DNA of 58,033 nt from Pseudomonas sp. PB101 (lineage in GTDB: Bacteria; Pseudomonadota; Gammaproteobacteria; Pseudomonadales; Pseudomonadaceae). Under the pieces are notes generated by a model, which worked only from the letters and a program-made list of their open reading frames with translations, ran no database searches and had not been told where the DNA came from. Position numbers and translations under genes: made by a program. This document shows positions 1 through 8,405 of the stretch, one piece after another (position 1 is the stretch's first letter; each line of letters begins with the position of its first letter). Where the stretch lies: the NCBI RefSeq assembly GCF_009764265.1, contig NZ_RWIR01000048.1, positions 1 through 58,033 of the forward strand. Direction: 5' to 3'.

Positions 1-29
1 AGCCAACATCAATATTGGATGTACTGGCC

Positions 30-121
30 TCATCGCGGGCAAGCCCGCCCACAGGTTTGATGTCATCCAAAAAAATGGTGTTCGACGCAAATACTGTGGG
101 AGCTGGCTTGCCAGCGATGAC
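30..121. repeat. REP inverted pair
   Basis: Two REP palindromes face each other: one with core GCGGGCAAGCCCGC near 35-50, and one reading GTGGGAGCTGGCTTGCCAGCGA near 96-117. The pair fills the space downstream of the histidine kinase gene. Nothing else is visible in bases 1-184. Confidence 0.85.
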
Positions 122-184
122 GGCCTACGAGCCGACCATTCTTTACGCCCAGTCCTACATCCCTCGCCCCTGAACCGAAACGCT

Positions 185-1495
185 CTACCCCGGCAACTTC
201 AACTCCGCACACAACCCACCCCCCTCACGATTGCTCAGGACCAACGCCCCGCCAATCGCGACCGCCAGTTGCTGGGCGATCGCCAGTCCCAACCCGGTGC
301 CGCCGGTGCTGCGGTTGCGCGAGTTTTCCACGCGGTAGAAGGGTTCCATCACTTGCTTGAGTTCTTCCTCGGCGATCCCCGGACCGCGGTCGAGGATTTT
401 GATCGACAGCTTGCCGTCGACCTGTTTTTCCACGCGCAACTCGGCAGCACCGGCAAATTTCAATGCGTTGTCCGTCAGGTTGACCAGCACCCGGCGCAAG
501 GCGTGGGGGCGGGTGTCGATGATGGCGGTGCTCTTGCCTGTGAGTTGAACGTCCTTGCCCATGTCCTGGTAGTCGAACACCAGGCTGTCGAGGAAAGAGT
601 CGAGGTCGGTGCGCCGGCTTTCTTCGGTGGCGCCGTGGATGCTGCGGGCGTAGGCCACGCCTTCGCGCACCAGGTGCTCCATCTCGCCGAGGTCGTTCCA
701 CAGTTTGTCTTTTTCGCTGGAGTCGTCCATGAACTCGGCGCGCAGTTTCATGCGGGTGATCGGGGTTTGCAGGTCGTGGGAGATCGCCGCGAGCAGTTGC
801 ATGCGTTCTTTGAGGTACGCCGCGATGCGTGCCTGCATCGAGTTGAAGGCCCTGGCGGCGTGGGCGACTTCGGTCGGGCCTTTTTCGTCGAGGAGCACGG
901 GGTGGGCATTGGGGTCCAGGGTTTCGACGGCGCCGGCCAGGCGGGTGAGGGGGCGGATGGCGATTCTGACCGCCAGCCAGGTGCAGGCAAGCATCAACGC
1001 CAGTTGCCCGAGCAGCACGATGGGCAGCCAGGGCGACAAGGGCACCATCGCCGGGCGCACGTCGATGGTCAGCGGGCTGCCGTCCGCCAGGTTCAAGTGC
1101 ACTTGAAAATGCTTTTTCGGCCCGGGGATGTCGGTAAAGGTCATCGGGTAATCGTGGCCGATGGCGTCCTTGATCGAGGCGATGGCAACGGGCGCATCGG
1201 GCATGTCGGTGCGGATCGGCGTGCCCGGCGAACCTTCATTGAGCAGGTAGCTGTAATTGCGTCGCTGCAGTTGTTGCAGCCAGCCTGCGCGTTCATTGGC
1301 GGGCAAGCGGTCGAGGATGGCCACGGAGGTGGAAACGTCGGTTTCCAGGTTGCCGAGCATGGTGTTTTTCGAGGACTCGTAGCGCTCGTAATATTGCGCG
1401 CCGAAGGACAAGGCCTGGGCGAGGATCAGGCCGATCAGGAAGATCAGCGACAGTCGCGAGGCCAGGGTCCGCGGCCAGTGCAGCGCCAGGGTCAT
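185..1495 (-). CDS. Sensor histidine kinase, EnvZ-type (436 aa)
   Basis: Inner-membrane sensor kinase that should phosphorylate the response regulator encoded just upstream. A first membrane segment lies at about residues 13-33, then a periplasmic sensor loop to about 153. A second segment (about 157-180) leads into a HAMP linker. The phosphoacceptor is His240 in the motif AAISHDLQTP. The C-terminal ATPase domain shows an N-box (VNLTDNALKF) and a G-rich lid (GPGIAEEELKQ, GGTGLGLAIA). Its start codon overlaps the regulator stop by four bases (ATGA at 1492-1495), so the two are translationally coupled. The signal sensed is not evident; the DUF2790 and DipZ genes next door hint at metal or redox stress, which is inference. 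Confidence 0.93.
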   Translation of the reverse strand: MTLALHWPRTLASRLSLIFLIGLILAQALSFGAQYYERYESSKNTMLGNLETDVSTSVAILDRLPANERAGWLQQLQRRNYSYLLNEGSPGTPIRTDMPDAPVAIASIKDAIGHDYPMTFTDIPGPKKHFQVHLNLADGSPLTIDVRPAMVPLSPWLPIVLLGQLALMLACTWLAVRIAIRPLTRLAGAVETLDPNAHPVLLDEKGPTEVAHAARAFNSMQARIAAYLKERMQLLAAISHDLQTPITRMKLRAEFMDDSSEKDKLWNDLGEMEHLVREGVAYARSIHGATEESRRTDLDSFLDSLVFDYQDMGKDVQLTGKSTAIIDTRPHALRRVLVNLTDNALKFAGAAELRVEKQVDGKLSIKILDRGPGIAEEELKQVMEPFYRVENSRNRSTGGTGLGLAIAQQLAVAIGGALVLSNREGGGLCAELKLPG

Positions 1496-2232
1496 GATTG
1501 ATCGCCCAGGATTTCCACCGGCAGCGAGAACACATAGCCTTCGCTGCGCACGGTCTTGATGTAGGCCGGTTCGCGGGCGTCGTCGAGCAGGCGCTGGCGC
1601 AGGCGGCTGACCAGCAGATCGATGGAGCGGTCGAACAGGTCGGCATCGCGGCCCTGGGTCAGGTTGAGCAACTGATCACGGTTGAGCACCCGCTGGGGAT
1701 GATCGAGAAACACCCGCAGCAATCGGTACTCGGCACCGCTCAGGGCGACCATGGTGCCGTCGTTGTCGAGCAGGTGGCGCGCCGAAGTGTCCAGGCGCCA
1801 GCGGCCGAAGGCCAGCAAGCGGCCGGCTTCGCTCACCACGAGGTTCGGCGGCAGCATGCGCGTGCGTCGCAGCACCGCGTTGATCCGCGCCAGCAGTTCA
1901 CGGGCGGCGAACGGCTTGACCAGGTAGTCGTCGGCGCCCATTTCCAGGCCGAGGATACGGTCGGTTTCATCGTTGCGGGCGGTGAGCATCAGCACCGGCG
2001 TGGCCTTGTGTTTGCCGGCGCGCAATTCGCGGCAGAGCAACAGACCGTCGTCCCCCGGCATCATGATGTCCAGCACGATCAGGTCCACCGGCGTGGTTTC
2101 CAGGAATGCGCGCATCTGCCGTCCATCGGCCACGACGGTGGTGCGCAGGCCGTTCTTCTTCAGGTAGTTGCCTACCAGCTCGCGGATTTCGCGGTCATCG
2201 TCAACGATGAGGATGTGATCAACGTGATCCAT
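1492..2232 (-). CDS. OmpR-family response regulator (246 aa)
   Basis: Transcriptional regulator with an N-terminal receiver domain (acidic pocket DDD at 11-13, phosphoacceptor Asp55 in VLDIMMPG, conserved Lys in YLVKPF). A C-terminal winged-helix DNA-binding domain ends in RSEGYVFSLP. The reading frame is open to 2340, but family alignment puts the start at the ATG at 2232 (MDHVDHILIVDDD). It is co-transcribed with the kinase through an ATGA overlap. The space from here to 2540 is the promoter region shared with the divergent DUF2790 gene, which is a plausible target. Confidence 0.93.
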   Translation of the reverse strand: MDHVDHILIVDDDREIRELVGNYLKKNGLRTTVVADGRQMRAFLETTPVDLIVLDIMMPGDDGLLLCRELRAGKHKATPVLMLTARNDETDRILGLEMGADDYLVKPFAARELLARINAVLRRTRMLPPNLVVSEAGRLLAFGRWRLDTSARHLLDNDGTMVALSGAEYRLLRVFLDHPQRVLNRDQLLNLTQGRDADLFDRSIDLLVSRLRQRLLDDAREPAYIKTVRSEGYVFSLPVEILGDQS

Positions 2233-2539
2233 TGGGCCAAACCTCTGATAAATGGGGATTGCCACACAGTCTATCGAGCCCGGGCGGGGTCGCTGACCGC
2301 CCTTTGTATTGCAGTGTATCTGGCCTGCCCGCGGATACACACGAAGGCAAAAAAGCCGGTTTTTCAGCGGTTTTGTATTGCTCTGTATCTGCGCCCCGTT
2401 CTGATACGTACCGATTGATTCGCGCCGATTCCCGACACAGACGAGATACCTCGCAGGCTTCTAATGGGTTCCATCGAGGCACACCAGACCGCCTCGGCCC
2501 AACGAACCAACGACCTGCTGAAACTTCGAGGAATCCGCC

Positions 2540-2803
2540 ATGAACACCAAAGCCATCTACGCCGCCTGCCTGTTTGCCGCCCTGAACATCTGCACCCTGT
2601 CGGCCCGCGCCGAAGCCGATGTCACGCCGAAAACCTACACCTATGGCAGCCACCTCGACATCAGGAAAGTGCTGTCGATGACCGAAGACTCTACGCCTTC
2701 CTGCGGCGTGGTGAATGCCCGGCTGACCTACCTCGACTCCCAGTCCAGGACCCAGGTGCTCGATTACAGCAAGTTGGCCGACCACTGCAACTCGGAAAAC
2801 TGA
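2540..2803 (+). CDS. DUF2790 small exported protein (87 aa)
   Basis: Small periplasmic protein of the Pseudomonas DUF2790 family. It has a Sec signal peptide ending near SARA (about residue 25). The mature part contains the family pattern YxYGxxLDIxKVLS, a CGVVxARLTY segment and a terminal Cys. The start has a clear ribosome site (GAGGAATCC) eight bases upstream. Family function is not established; members often lie near metal-responsive two-component genes, and here the gene is divergent from such a pair. It probably shares a transcript with the 70-residue protein and DipZ downstream. Confidence 0.8.
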   Translation: MNTKAIYAACLFAALNICTLSARAEADVTPKTYTYGSHLDIRKVLSMTEDSTPSCGVVNARLTYLDSQSRTQVLDYSKLADHCNSEN

Positions 2804-2851
2804 GTGTCGCGCGCAACCACCGCTTAATCCAATTGAATCAGGAAGGACATC

Positions 2852-3064
2852 ATGAACAACGTATCGCGCTTTTTGACCGCCGTCGCCTTTTCCCTCGCCG
2901 GTGCGGCAGCCCATGCCAACGCCGCCGTCGAGCAAAGCGCCTGTGGCAGCAGCACCTGCTTCCAGCTCACGCCGGTGGCGGAGAAGGGCACCCAGGGTTT
3001 CCTCGCGCAGGACGGTTCCAGCCGTACGCCTCAGGGGCAATTGCTGGATGAGCAAACGGCTTGA
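2852..3064 (+). CDS. Small exported protein, unknown function (70 aa)
   Basis: I do not recognise the family. The reading frame has a convincing ribosome site (AGGAAGGACATC before ATG) and a Sec signal peptide ending at AHANA (about residue 24). The mature chain of about 46 residues has two cysteines in a CGSSTC pattern, which could form a disulfide or bind metal. It lies 48 bases after the DUF2790 gene and before dipZ, suggesting an envelope redox or metal role (inference). Confidence 0.65.
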   Translation: MNNVSRFLTAVAFSLAGAAAHANAAVEQSACGSSTCFQLTPVAEKGTQGFLAQDGSSRTPQGQLLDEQTA

Positions 3065-3080
3065 AAACACCCCCAATCCA

Positions 3081-3172
3081 CTGTGGGAGCTGGCTTGCCA
3101 GCGAAGGCGGCCTTGCAGATGACATCTGTATTGAATGTGCCGACGTCTTCGCGGGCAAGCTCGCTCCTACAG
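3081..3172. repeat. REP inverted pair
   Basis: A REP copy near 3083-3104 and its inverted partner near 3147-3172, between the 70-residue protein and dipZ. The hairpin may attenuate or stabilise the transcript here. Confidence 0.85.
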
Positions 3173-3211
3173 TGATGAAGTGTTGCCCTCTAATGTGTAT
3201 TAGGTGATCCC

Positions 3212-4429
3212 ATGTTACTCATCGCTTTCCTGGGCGGAATTCTGACCGTCCTCAGCCCGTGCATCCTGCCGGTCGTGCCGTTCCTGTTCGCCGGTGCCGA
3301 CCGCACACGCTCCTCGATCCTGCTGACCCTCGGTGGCATGGTCCTGACGTTCGCCCTGGTCTCGAGCCTGGCCGTGGTCAGTACTGAGTGGGTGATACAG
3401 GCCAGCAACACCGGCCGCCACTTCGCCCTGTTCGTGATGGTGCTGTTCGCCCTGTCGCTGATTTCGGCCCGGGTCGGCGACTGGCTGGCGCGGCCCTTCG
3501 TGATGCTGGGCAATCGCATCGACCCGAACTCGCGCAAGATGTCCGGGCCGCTGGCTTCGATCATGATCGGTGTCGCCACCGGGCTGCTCTGGGCACCCTG
3601 CGCCGGGCCGATCCTCGGAGTGATTCTGACCAGCGCCATGCTGCAGGGCGCGAACGCCGGCACCAGTGTGTTGCTGGTGGCCTATGGCGCGGGCAGTGCG
3701 CTGTCCCTGGGCGTCTTGATCTTCGCCGGTCGCGGCCTGGTCAATCGCTTGAAACCGTCGATTCCGGTCACTGGCTGGCTGCGCCGGGGCGCCGGGGTTG
3801 CGGTGCTGGGCGGTGCAGCGCTGATCGCAACGGGAGGCAACGACCTGTTGCTGGCCAACACCTCATCGCAAGGTGTCAGCAGCGTCGAGAAAGGCGTGCT
3901 GGAAACCGTGCCGAAAGTCGTCGATTACCTGGTCAGCAAGGTCAAGGCCGACAGCACCATGGGCGACGCCAAGGGCGCGATGCCGTCGCTGTCCGGCGCG
4001 GTGGAGTGGATCAACTCACCCGCACTGACCAACGAAGCCCTCAAAGGCAAGGTGGTGCTGGTGGACTTCTGGACCTTCGACTGCATCAACTGCAAACACA
4101 CCCTGCCGTACGTGAAGGACTGGGCGAAGAAATATGAAAAGGACGGCCTGGTGGTGATCGGCGTGCACACGCCTGAATACGGCTTTGAACGCATCATCGA
4201 CAACGTCAGGGACAAGGTGAAGGAATACGGCATCACCTACCCGGTGGCGATCGACAACAACTACGCGATCTGGCGCAACTTCGACAACCAGTACTGGCCG
4301 GCGCACTACATCATCGATGCCAAGGGACAGGTGCGCTACACCCACTTCGGTGAAGGCAGCTACGACACTCAGGAGAAAGTGATTCAGCAGTTGCTGGAGG
4401 AGGCCAAGGCCGGCACGCCAGCGGCGTAA
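3212..4429 (+). CDS. dipZ: DipZ-like CcdA/thioredoxin fusion (405 aa)
   Basis: Predicted thiol-disulfide protein of the inner membrane. The N-terminal half is a CcdA-type electron-transfer domain with its two redox cysteines, Cys17 (LSPCILPVVP) and Cys130 (WAPCAGPILG), in separate membrane segments. The C-terminal half is a TlpA/thioredoxin-like domain facing the periplasm with the active site Cys291-Ile-Asn-Cys294. In this family electrons pass from cytoplasmic thioredoxin through the CcdA part to the periplasmic domain. The start has the ribosome site AGGTG. A strong intrinsic terminator follows at 4437-4481. Confidence 0.88.
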   Translation: MLLIAFLGGILTVLSPCILPVVPFLFAGADRTRSSILLTLGGMVLTFALVSSLAVVSTEWVIQASNTGRHFALFVMVLFALSLISARVGDWLARPFVMLGNRIDPNSRKMSGPLASIMIGVATGLLWAPCAGPILGVILTSAMLQGANAGTSVLLVAYGAGSALSLGVLIFAGRGLVNRLKPSIPVTGWLRRGAGVAVLGGAALIATGGNDLLLANTSSQGVSSVEKGVLETVPKVVDYLVSKVKADSTMGDAKGAMPSLSGAVEWINSPALTNEALKGKVVLVDFWTFDCINCKHTLPYVKDWAKKYEKDGLVVIGVHTPEYGFERIIDNVRDKVKEYGITYPVAIDNNYAIWRNFDNQYWPAHYIIDAKGQVRYTHFGEGSYDTQEKVIQQLLEEAKAGTPAA

Positions 4430-4436
4430 TCCGCTC

Positions 4437-4481
4437 GATCAATGGCTCACAAGTCCCGTGCCATGAGCCATTGATCTTTTT
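4437..4481 (+). terminator. Intrinsic terminator after dipZ
   Basis: A perfect 13-bp stem (GATCAATGGCTCA at 4437-4449 pairs with 4464-4476), a 14-base loop, then TTTTT at 4477-4481. The downstream arm and T-run lie inside the last codons of the convergent GNAT gene. Confidence 0.85.
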
Positions 4482-4908
4482 CCCATGCCTGAAAACGCTC
4501 CAGCACGACCCAACCGCGCTTGGCGTAATACGCGCTCTGGTCCTGGGTGTGCAGGTAGATCCTCTTCTCGCCGCTGGCTTTGGCTTGCGCGCAAATCCCT
4601 TCGATCAGCCGCTCCGCCAGGCCCTTGCCGCGTGCCTCTGGGGCGATGAACACGCAAGCGAGCCAAGGCCCAAGATCCGGGCGATGGGCCAGGTCGGCGC
4701 TGGCCAGCGCCGCGCCGCCCAGCAGCTCGTCATGGTCGAGGGCAATCAGACATTTCCAGTCGCCGTTGTGTTGACCTTCGGCGAACTCTCGTTGCCAGTC
4801 GGTCAGTGGCTGACCGGCGTATTCGTAGTGGAACTGCTGGTGGATCCACGCAGCGAACGTGTTGCTGTGGTGCATATGTCGAGCAAGCGAGTCCAGGCGG
4901 AGTTTCAT
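4447..4908 (-). CDS. GNAT-family N-acetyltransferase (153 aa)
   Basis: Acetyl-CoA-dependent acetyltransferase. The acetyl-CoA binding signature is visible in the middle (VFIAPEARGKGLAERLI, about residues 87-103), followed by the typical EKRIYLHTQDQSAYYAKRGW segment. The start ATG at 4908 has AGGA upstream. It is convergent with dipZ, and its last codons form part of the dipZ terminator. The substrate is unknown. Confidence 0.88.
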   Translation of the reverse strand: MKLRLDSLARHMHHSNTFAAWIHQQFHYEYAGQPLTDWQREFAEGQHNGDWKCLIALDHDELLGGAALASADLAHRPDLGPWLACVFIAPEARGKGLAERLIEGICAQAKASGEKRIYLHTQDQSAYYAKRGWVVLERFQAWEKDQWLMARDL

Positions 4909-4976
4909 AGTGTGAGTCCTTTCAGAGGTCAGTCGCGAGAGTAGCGATCCTGGGTGGTGCTGTCGCCCCTACCGGC

Positions 4977-5954
4977 TCAGCGACCGCTCAAGTGATGGGA
5001 AGCCGCCTGCCCGCGCCGCCACGCCGCCGGCGGTGCGCCAAACTCGCGGCGAAAAGCGCGGCTGAAGGCGGTGTCGGTCTGGTAGCCCACTTCTTCGGCG
5101 ATCCGCGTCAATGAGCTGTTGCTGCTGCGTAACAGGTTGGCGGCGAGCAACATGCGCCATTGCGTCAGGTATTGCATCGGCGAGATCCCCACCAGTTGCT
5201 GGAAGCGTTCGGCCAACACCGATCTTGAGGTGCTGGCGGTGCGGGCCAGTTCTTCCAGCGTCCAGGCGTGGCAGGGGTTCTTGTGCAAGGCGTTGAGGGC
5301 GGCGCCGACGATTCGGTCGCGCACGCCGGCCAGCCAGCCGGTGCGGCCTTCGTCCTGTTCGTTCATGTACAGGCGCAGCACTTCGATGAACAGCACTTCG
5401 GCGAGTTTGGCCAATACCCCTTCGCCGCCGGGGCGGGGCGAGCGGGCTTCGGCGAGGGCGTAGCGCACGGAGGACTCCAGCCAGATACCGGCGCTCGATC
5501 CGCGCACATTGACCCGCACCACGGCCGGCAAGCCCTTGAGCAATATGCCCGCCAGGCGCGTATCGCAGGCCAGGTAGCCACACACCAGGCGGGTGACCGC
5601 GCCACCGCCGCCATAGCTCAACTGGCGGGGCCGGCGCGCCAGCACCGCATCCAGGCGCGCACCGGTGGCCGGGGGCAATCCCGGTCGGGAGCACATGCGA
5701 TGGGCGTCGCCCTGGGGGAAGATCACCACGTCGCCGGCGCTGAGCAGCAGCGGCGGATCATCGCCCAGCTCGACGTAGCACTCGCCCTCGGTGATCAGGT
5801 GAAAGATCACCACCCGTTCCGCATCGGGCTCCAGGAACGGCGCCGCCGTGTCGGCGCTGGGCGACTGGTAGCACCAGGGCGCGGTGAACCGGGCGTTGAT
5901 GAAGATCGCGCCGACCAGGTGCACGACGCGCAGGGTTTGTGACAGAGCGTCCAT
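4977..5954 (-). CDS. AraC-family regulator with N-terminal cupin (325 aa)
   Basis: Transcription factor. Residues 1 to about 190 form the cupin-type ligand domain (LSAGDVVIFPQGDAHRM) seen in the AraC_N/cupin_6 subgroup. The C-terminal 100 residues hold two helix-turn-helix motifs (SRSVLAERFQQLVGISPMQY and IAEEVGYQTDTAFSRAFRR). The frame extends upstream to 6062, but the start MDALSQTLRV at 5954 matches the family. It is divergent from the DUF4242/methyltransferase pair, its most likely target. Confidence 0.88.
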   Translation of the reverse strand: MDALSQTLRVVHLVGAIFINARFTAPWCYQSPSADTAAPFLEPDAERVVIFHLITEGECYVELGDDPPLLLSAGDVVIFPQGDAHRMCSRPGLPPATGARLDAVLARRPRQLSYGGGGAVTRLVCGYLACDTRLAGILLKGLPAVVRVNVRGSSAGIWLESSVRYALAEARSPRPGGEGVLAKLAEVLFIEVLRLYMNEQDEGRTGWLAGVRDRIVGAALNALHKNPCHAWTLEELARTASTSRSVLAERFQQLVGISPMQYLTQWRMLLAANLLRSSNSSLTRIAEEVGYQTDTAFSRAFRREFGAPPAAWRRGQAASHHLSGR

Positions 5955-6134
5955 AGGGCGTTCCCCGTGGCAGGATTCCTGATTGTGAACGCCTCGGTGC
6001 GCAACGTGGAATCTCCGGACGATCGGGCAGGCCTGGGCGACGATCGGACAGGACGCCAGCACCCGTCAGGACGATAGTTTGTCTACGGGGTCAATACCGG
6101 CCCTGCTTCCCAGAACAAGAAAAGAGAGGTTGCC

Positions 6135-6404
6135 ATGCCGAAGTTCGTGATTGAACGCGAGATCCAGGGCGCCGGAGCATTGTCGGAAAGGGATTTGAAA
6201 GCCGCTTCGCTAAAGTCCTGCCAGGCGTTGCGTGAGTTGCCGGAGGTGCAGTGGCTGCAGAGCTATGTCACCGGTGACAAACTCTATTGCGTGTACATCG
6301 CGCCGAACGAGGGGCAGATCCAGGAGCACGCGAGGATCAGTGGTTTTCCCGCCAACCGGATTTCCCAGGTCATGAACATCATCGATCCGACGACTGCGGA
6401 GTAA
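6135..6404 (+). CDS. DUF4242 small protein (89 aa)
   Basis: Small cytoplasmic alpha/beta protein of the DUF4242 family, with the N-terminal PKFVIEREI strand and the VQWLQSYVTGDKLYCVYIAP core. A structurally studied relative is described as nickel-binding, but no function is settled here. The ribosome site GAGAGG precedes the ATG. It is 44 bases before a methyltransferase gene and probably co-transcribed with it, divergent from the AraC regulator. Confidence 0.8.
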   Translation: MPKFVIEREIQGAGALSERDLKAASLKSCQALRELPEVQWLQSYVTGDKLYCVYIAPNEGQIQEHARISGFPANRISQVMNIIDPTTAE

Positions 6405-6448
6405 CCGCGGTCAGGCCCGATTCGTGCTTCACCCCAGAGACTGCCTCC

Positions 6449-7261
6449 ATGAGTACACCCATTGATCTGACTGCCTTGAAAAACCGCCAGATGGCCTCCT
6501 GGGCCAGCGGTGACTACGCCGTGATCGGCACCACCCTGCAAATCGTCGGCGAGCAACTGGTCGAAGCCTGCGACCTGTTGTGCGATGAGCGCGTGCTCGA
6601 CGTTGCCGCCGGCAACGGCAACGCGACCCTCGCTGCCGCGCGCCGTGGCTGCCAGGTGACGTCCACCGACTATGTCGCGGCCCTGCTGGAACGAGGTGAA
6701 GAGCGGGCCCGGGCCGAACGCCTGAAAGTCAGCTTCCAGGTCGCCGATGCCGAAGCCTTGCCCTTTGCCGACGGCAGTTTTGATGCGGTGCTGTCGACCT
6801 TCGGCGTAATGTTCACGCCGGACCAGCCCAAGGCCGCCGCGGAGCTGGCACGGGTCTGCCGCCCGGGCGGGCGGATCGGCCTGGCCAACTGGACGCCGGA
6901 AGGGTTCGTCGGCCAGATGTTCAAGACCCTTGGCCAGCACCTGCCACCTGCGCCGGGAGCGAATCCGCCCTCGCGCTGGGGCACCGAAGCCTGGTTGCAC
7001 GAGCATTTTGACGAGCGGCAATTCCTGCTCCAGGTGACGCGCCGCACGTTCAATTTCCGCTATCGCTCGACGGCGCATTTCATCGACACCTTCCGCCAGT
7101 GGTACGGGCCGGTGCACAAGGCCTTCGCCGCGCTGCCCGAAGACGGCGCCAAGGCGCTGGAAACGGACCTGACCGAACTGATCAACCGGATGAACCGGGC
7201 GGGCGACAAGTCGCTGGTGGTGCCGAGTGAATACCTGGAGGTGGTGATTACGCGGCGCTAA
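6449..7261 (+). CDS. Class I SAM-dependent methyltransferase (270 aa)
   Basis: UbiE/COQ5-like small-molecule methyltransferase. Motif I is VLDVAAGNGN (from about residue 49), motif II is at about VADAEALPFADGSFD, and a post-motif segment reads ARVCRPGGRIGLANW. The frame is open from 6287 but overlaps the preceding gene; the ATG at 6449 begins a normal family N-terminus. The substrate cannot be read from sequence. It sits directly behind the DUF4242 gene. Confidence 0.88.
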   Translation: MSTPIDLTALKNRQMASWASGDYAVIGTTLQIVGEQLVEACDLLCDERVLDVAAGNGNATLAAARRGCQVTSTDYVAALLERGEERARAERLKVSFQVADAEALPFADGSFDAVLSTFGVMFTPDQPKAAAELARVCRPGGRIGLANWTPEGFVGQMFKTLGQHLPPAPGANPPSRWGTEAWLHEHFDERQFLLQVTRRTFNFRYRSTAHFIDTFRQWYGPVHKAFAALPEDGAKALETDLTELINRMNRAGDKSLVVPSEYLEVVITRR

Positions 7262-7266
7262 TGGCC

Positions 7267-7384
7267 CTTGTAGGAGCGAGCCTGCTCCGGGCGGCGATCC
7301 GACGATGGACTCGAAAACACCGCGTGCATCCAGAAAACACGCGTAATCGTTATCGACCATCGCGAGCACGCTCGCTCCTACAAG
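7267..7384. repeat. REP inverted pair
   Basis: REP copies near 7269-7295 and 7359-7383, convergent between the methyltransferase and the pcs gene. The first copy is degenerate in its loop (CCTGCTCCGG). Confidence 0.8.
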
Positions 7385-7424
7385 GGGTAGTGTGATGTCT
7401 GCTAAATGACTTTCGCCGGCATGG

Positions 7425-8147
7425 CTACTTGAGCCGCGATTCGTCGAACCACTCCAGCGCCGTGCGCCACAGGCAGATGCCCAGGAAGTACGCCGACATC
7501 AGCAGCCACAGCCCCATCACCAGCGGGTTGATCACTGGATGGTTGAGCACCAGCGACAGGCTGCACAGCAACCAGATGGCCGTCACCGCAATGTTGATCG
7601 GCATGAACCGGCGCACGCGGAACGGGTGCAGGAATTTCATCCGGGTCACGGTCAGCAGGGCCAGGCCAATGATGGTAATGAAGGTGATCCACGGCGACGG
7701 GGCGATGATGTACAGGCACAGGGCAACCACGTTCCAGGCGGCGGGGAAGCCCTGGAAATAGTTGTCCTTGCTCTTCATGTTGACGTTGCAGAAGCAGAAC
7801 AGCGACGACACCAGAATCAGCGACACGCTGAGCAGCAAGGTGTAGTCCGGCAGCGGAATGTAGCGGTAGATGAACAGTGCCGGGATGAACACATACGTCA
7901 GGTAATCGATCACCAGGTCGAGGATCGAGCCATCGAAGCTCGGCAGCACCGATTGCACATTGACCTTGCGTGCCAGCGCACCGTCCAGGCCATCGACGAT
8001 CAGGGCAACGCCCAGCCACAGCAGGCAATGGGTCGGCTGGTTGTCCAGCAGGGACAGGGTGGCGAGGAAAGCGGTGACCACGCCAGTGGCGGTAAAGCCA
8101 TGGGCGCCCCATGCTTTGAGCCTGGCGATGTACAGGGTTGAAATCAC
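7425..8147 (-). CDS. pcs: Phosphatidylcholine synthase (240 aa)
   Basis: Integral membrane enzyme that condenses CDP-diacylglycerol with choline to give phosphatidylcholine. The CDP-alcohol phosphotransferase signature is present (VDGLDGALAR, then SILDLVIDY), followed by a hydrophobic chain of about seven segments. The NVNMKSKDNYFQGFPAAWN segment is typical of Pcs. The frame opens at 8432, but a GTG at 8147 preceded by GGAGAACG gives the normal family length, so I chose it. It appears to be a single-gene unit and points to choline use for membrane lipid. Confidence 0.88.
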   Translation of the reverse strand: MISTLYIARLKAWGAHGFTATGVVTAFLATLSLLDNQPTHCLLWLGVALIVDGLDGALARKVNVQSVLPSFDGSILDLVIDYLTYVFIPALFIYRYIPLPDYTLLLSVSLILVSSLFCFCNVNMKSKDNYFQGFPAAWNVVALCLYIIAPSPWITFITIIGLALLTVTRMKFLHPFRVRRFMPINIAVTAIWLLCSLSLVLNHPVINPLVMGLWLLMSAYFLGICLWRTALEWFDESRLK

Positions 8148-8405
8148 GGGGGCGTTCTCCAGTGAATGAAGCAAGCCAGTTGTCACCCCGCGTACGGGGC
8201 GGTGGCAAAGCGGGTCGGGTTGCAGGTATCGACCGGGTATCCGCGAATAAGGTTCACCACCTATGAATCTTAGCTGTGCCGAAAAGAAATACCCCGGACA
8301 AATCCACGCTGGCGCGGGTGCGTCGGCCCAACGGTGCTGGCACATTCGCTTGCGAGGTCTATCGTTGCCTGACTGGACAGAACCCTTCCAAAGAGGACAA
8401 GCGTG

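Noticed and set aside
269..1501. 410-residue open frame opposite the histidine kinase
   Set aside because: Shadow frame; the kinase on the minus strand has every expected motif.
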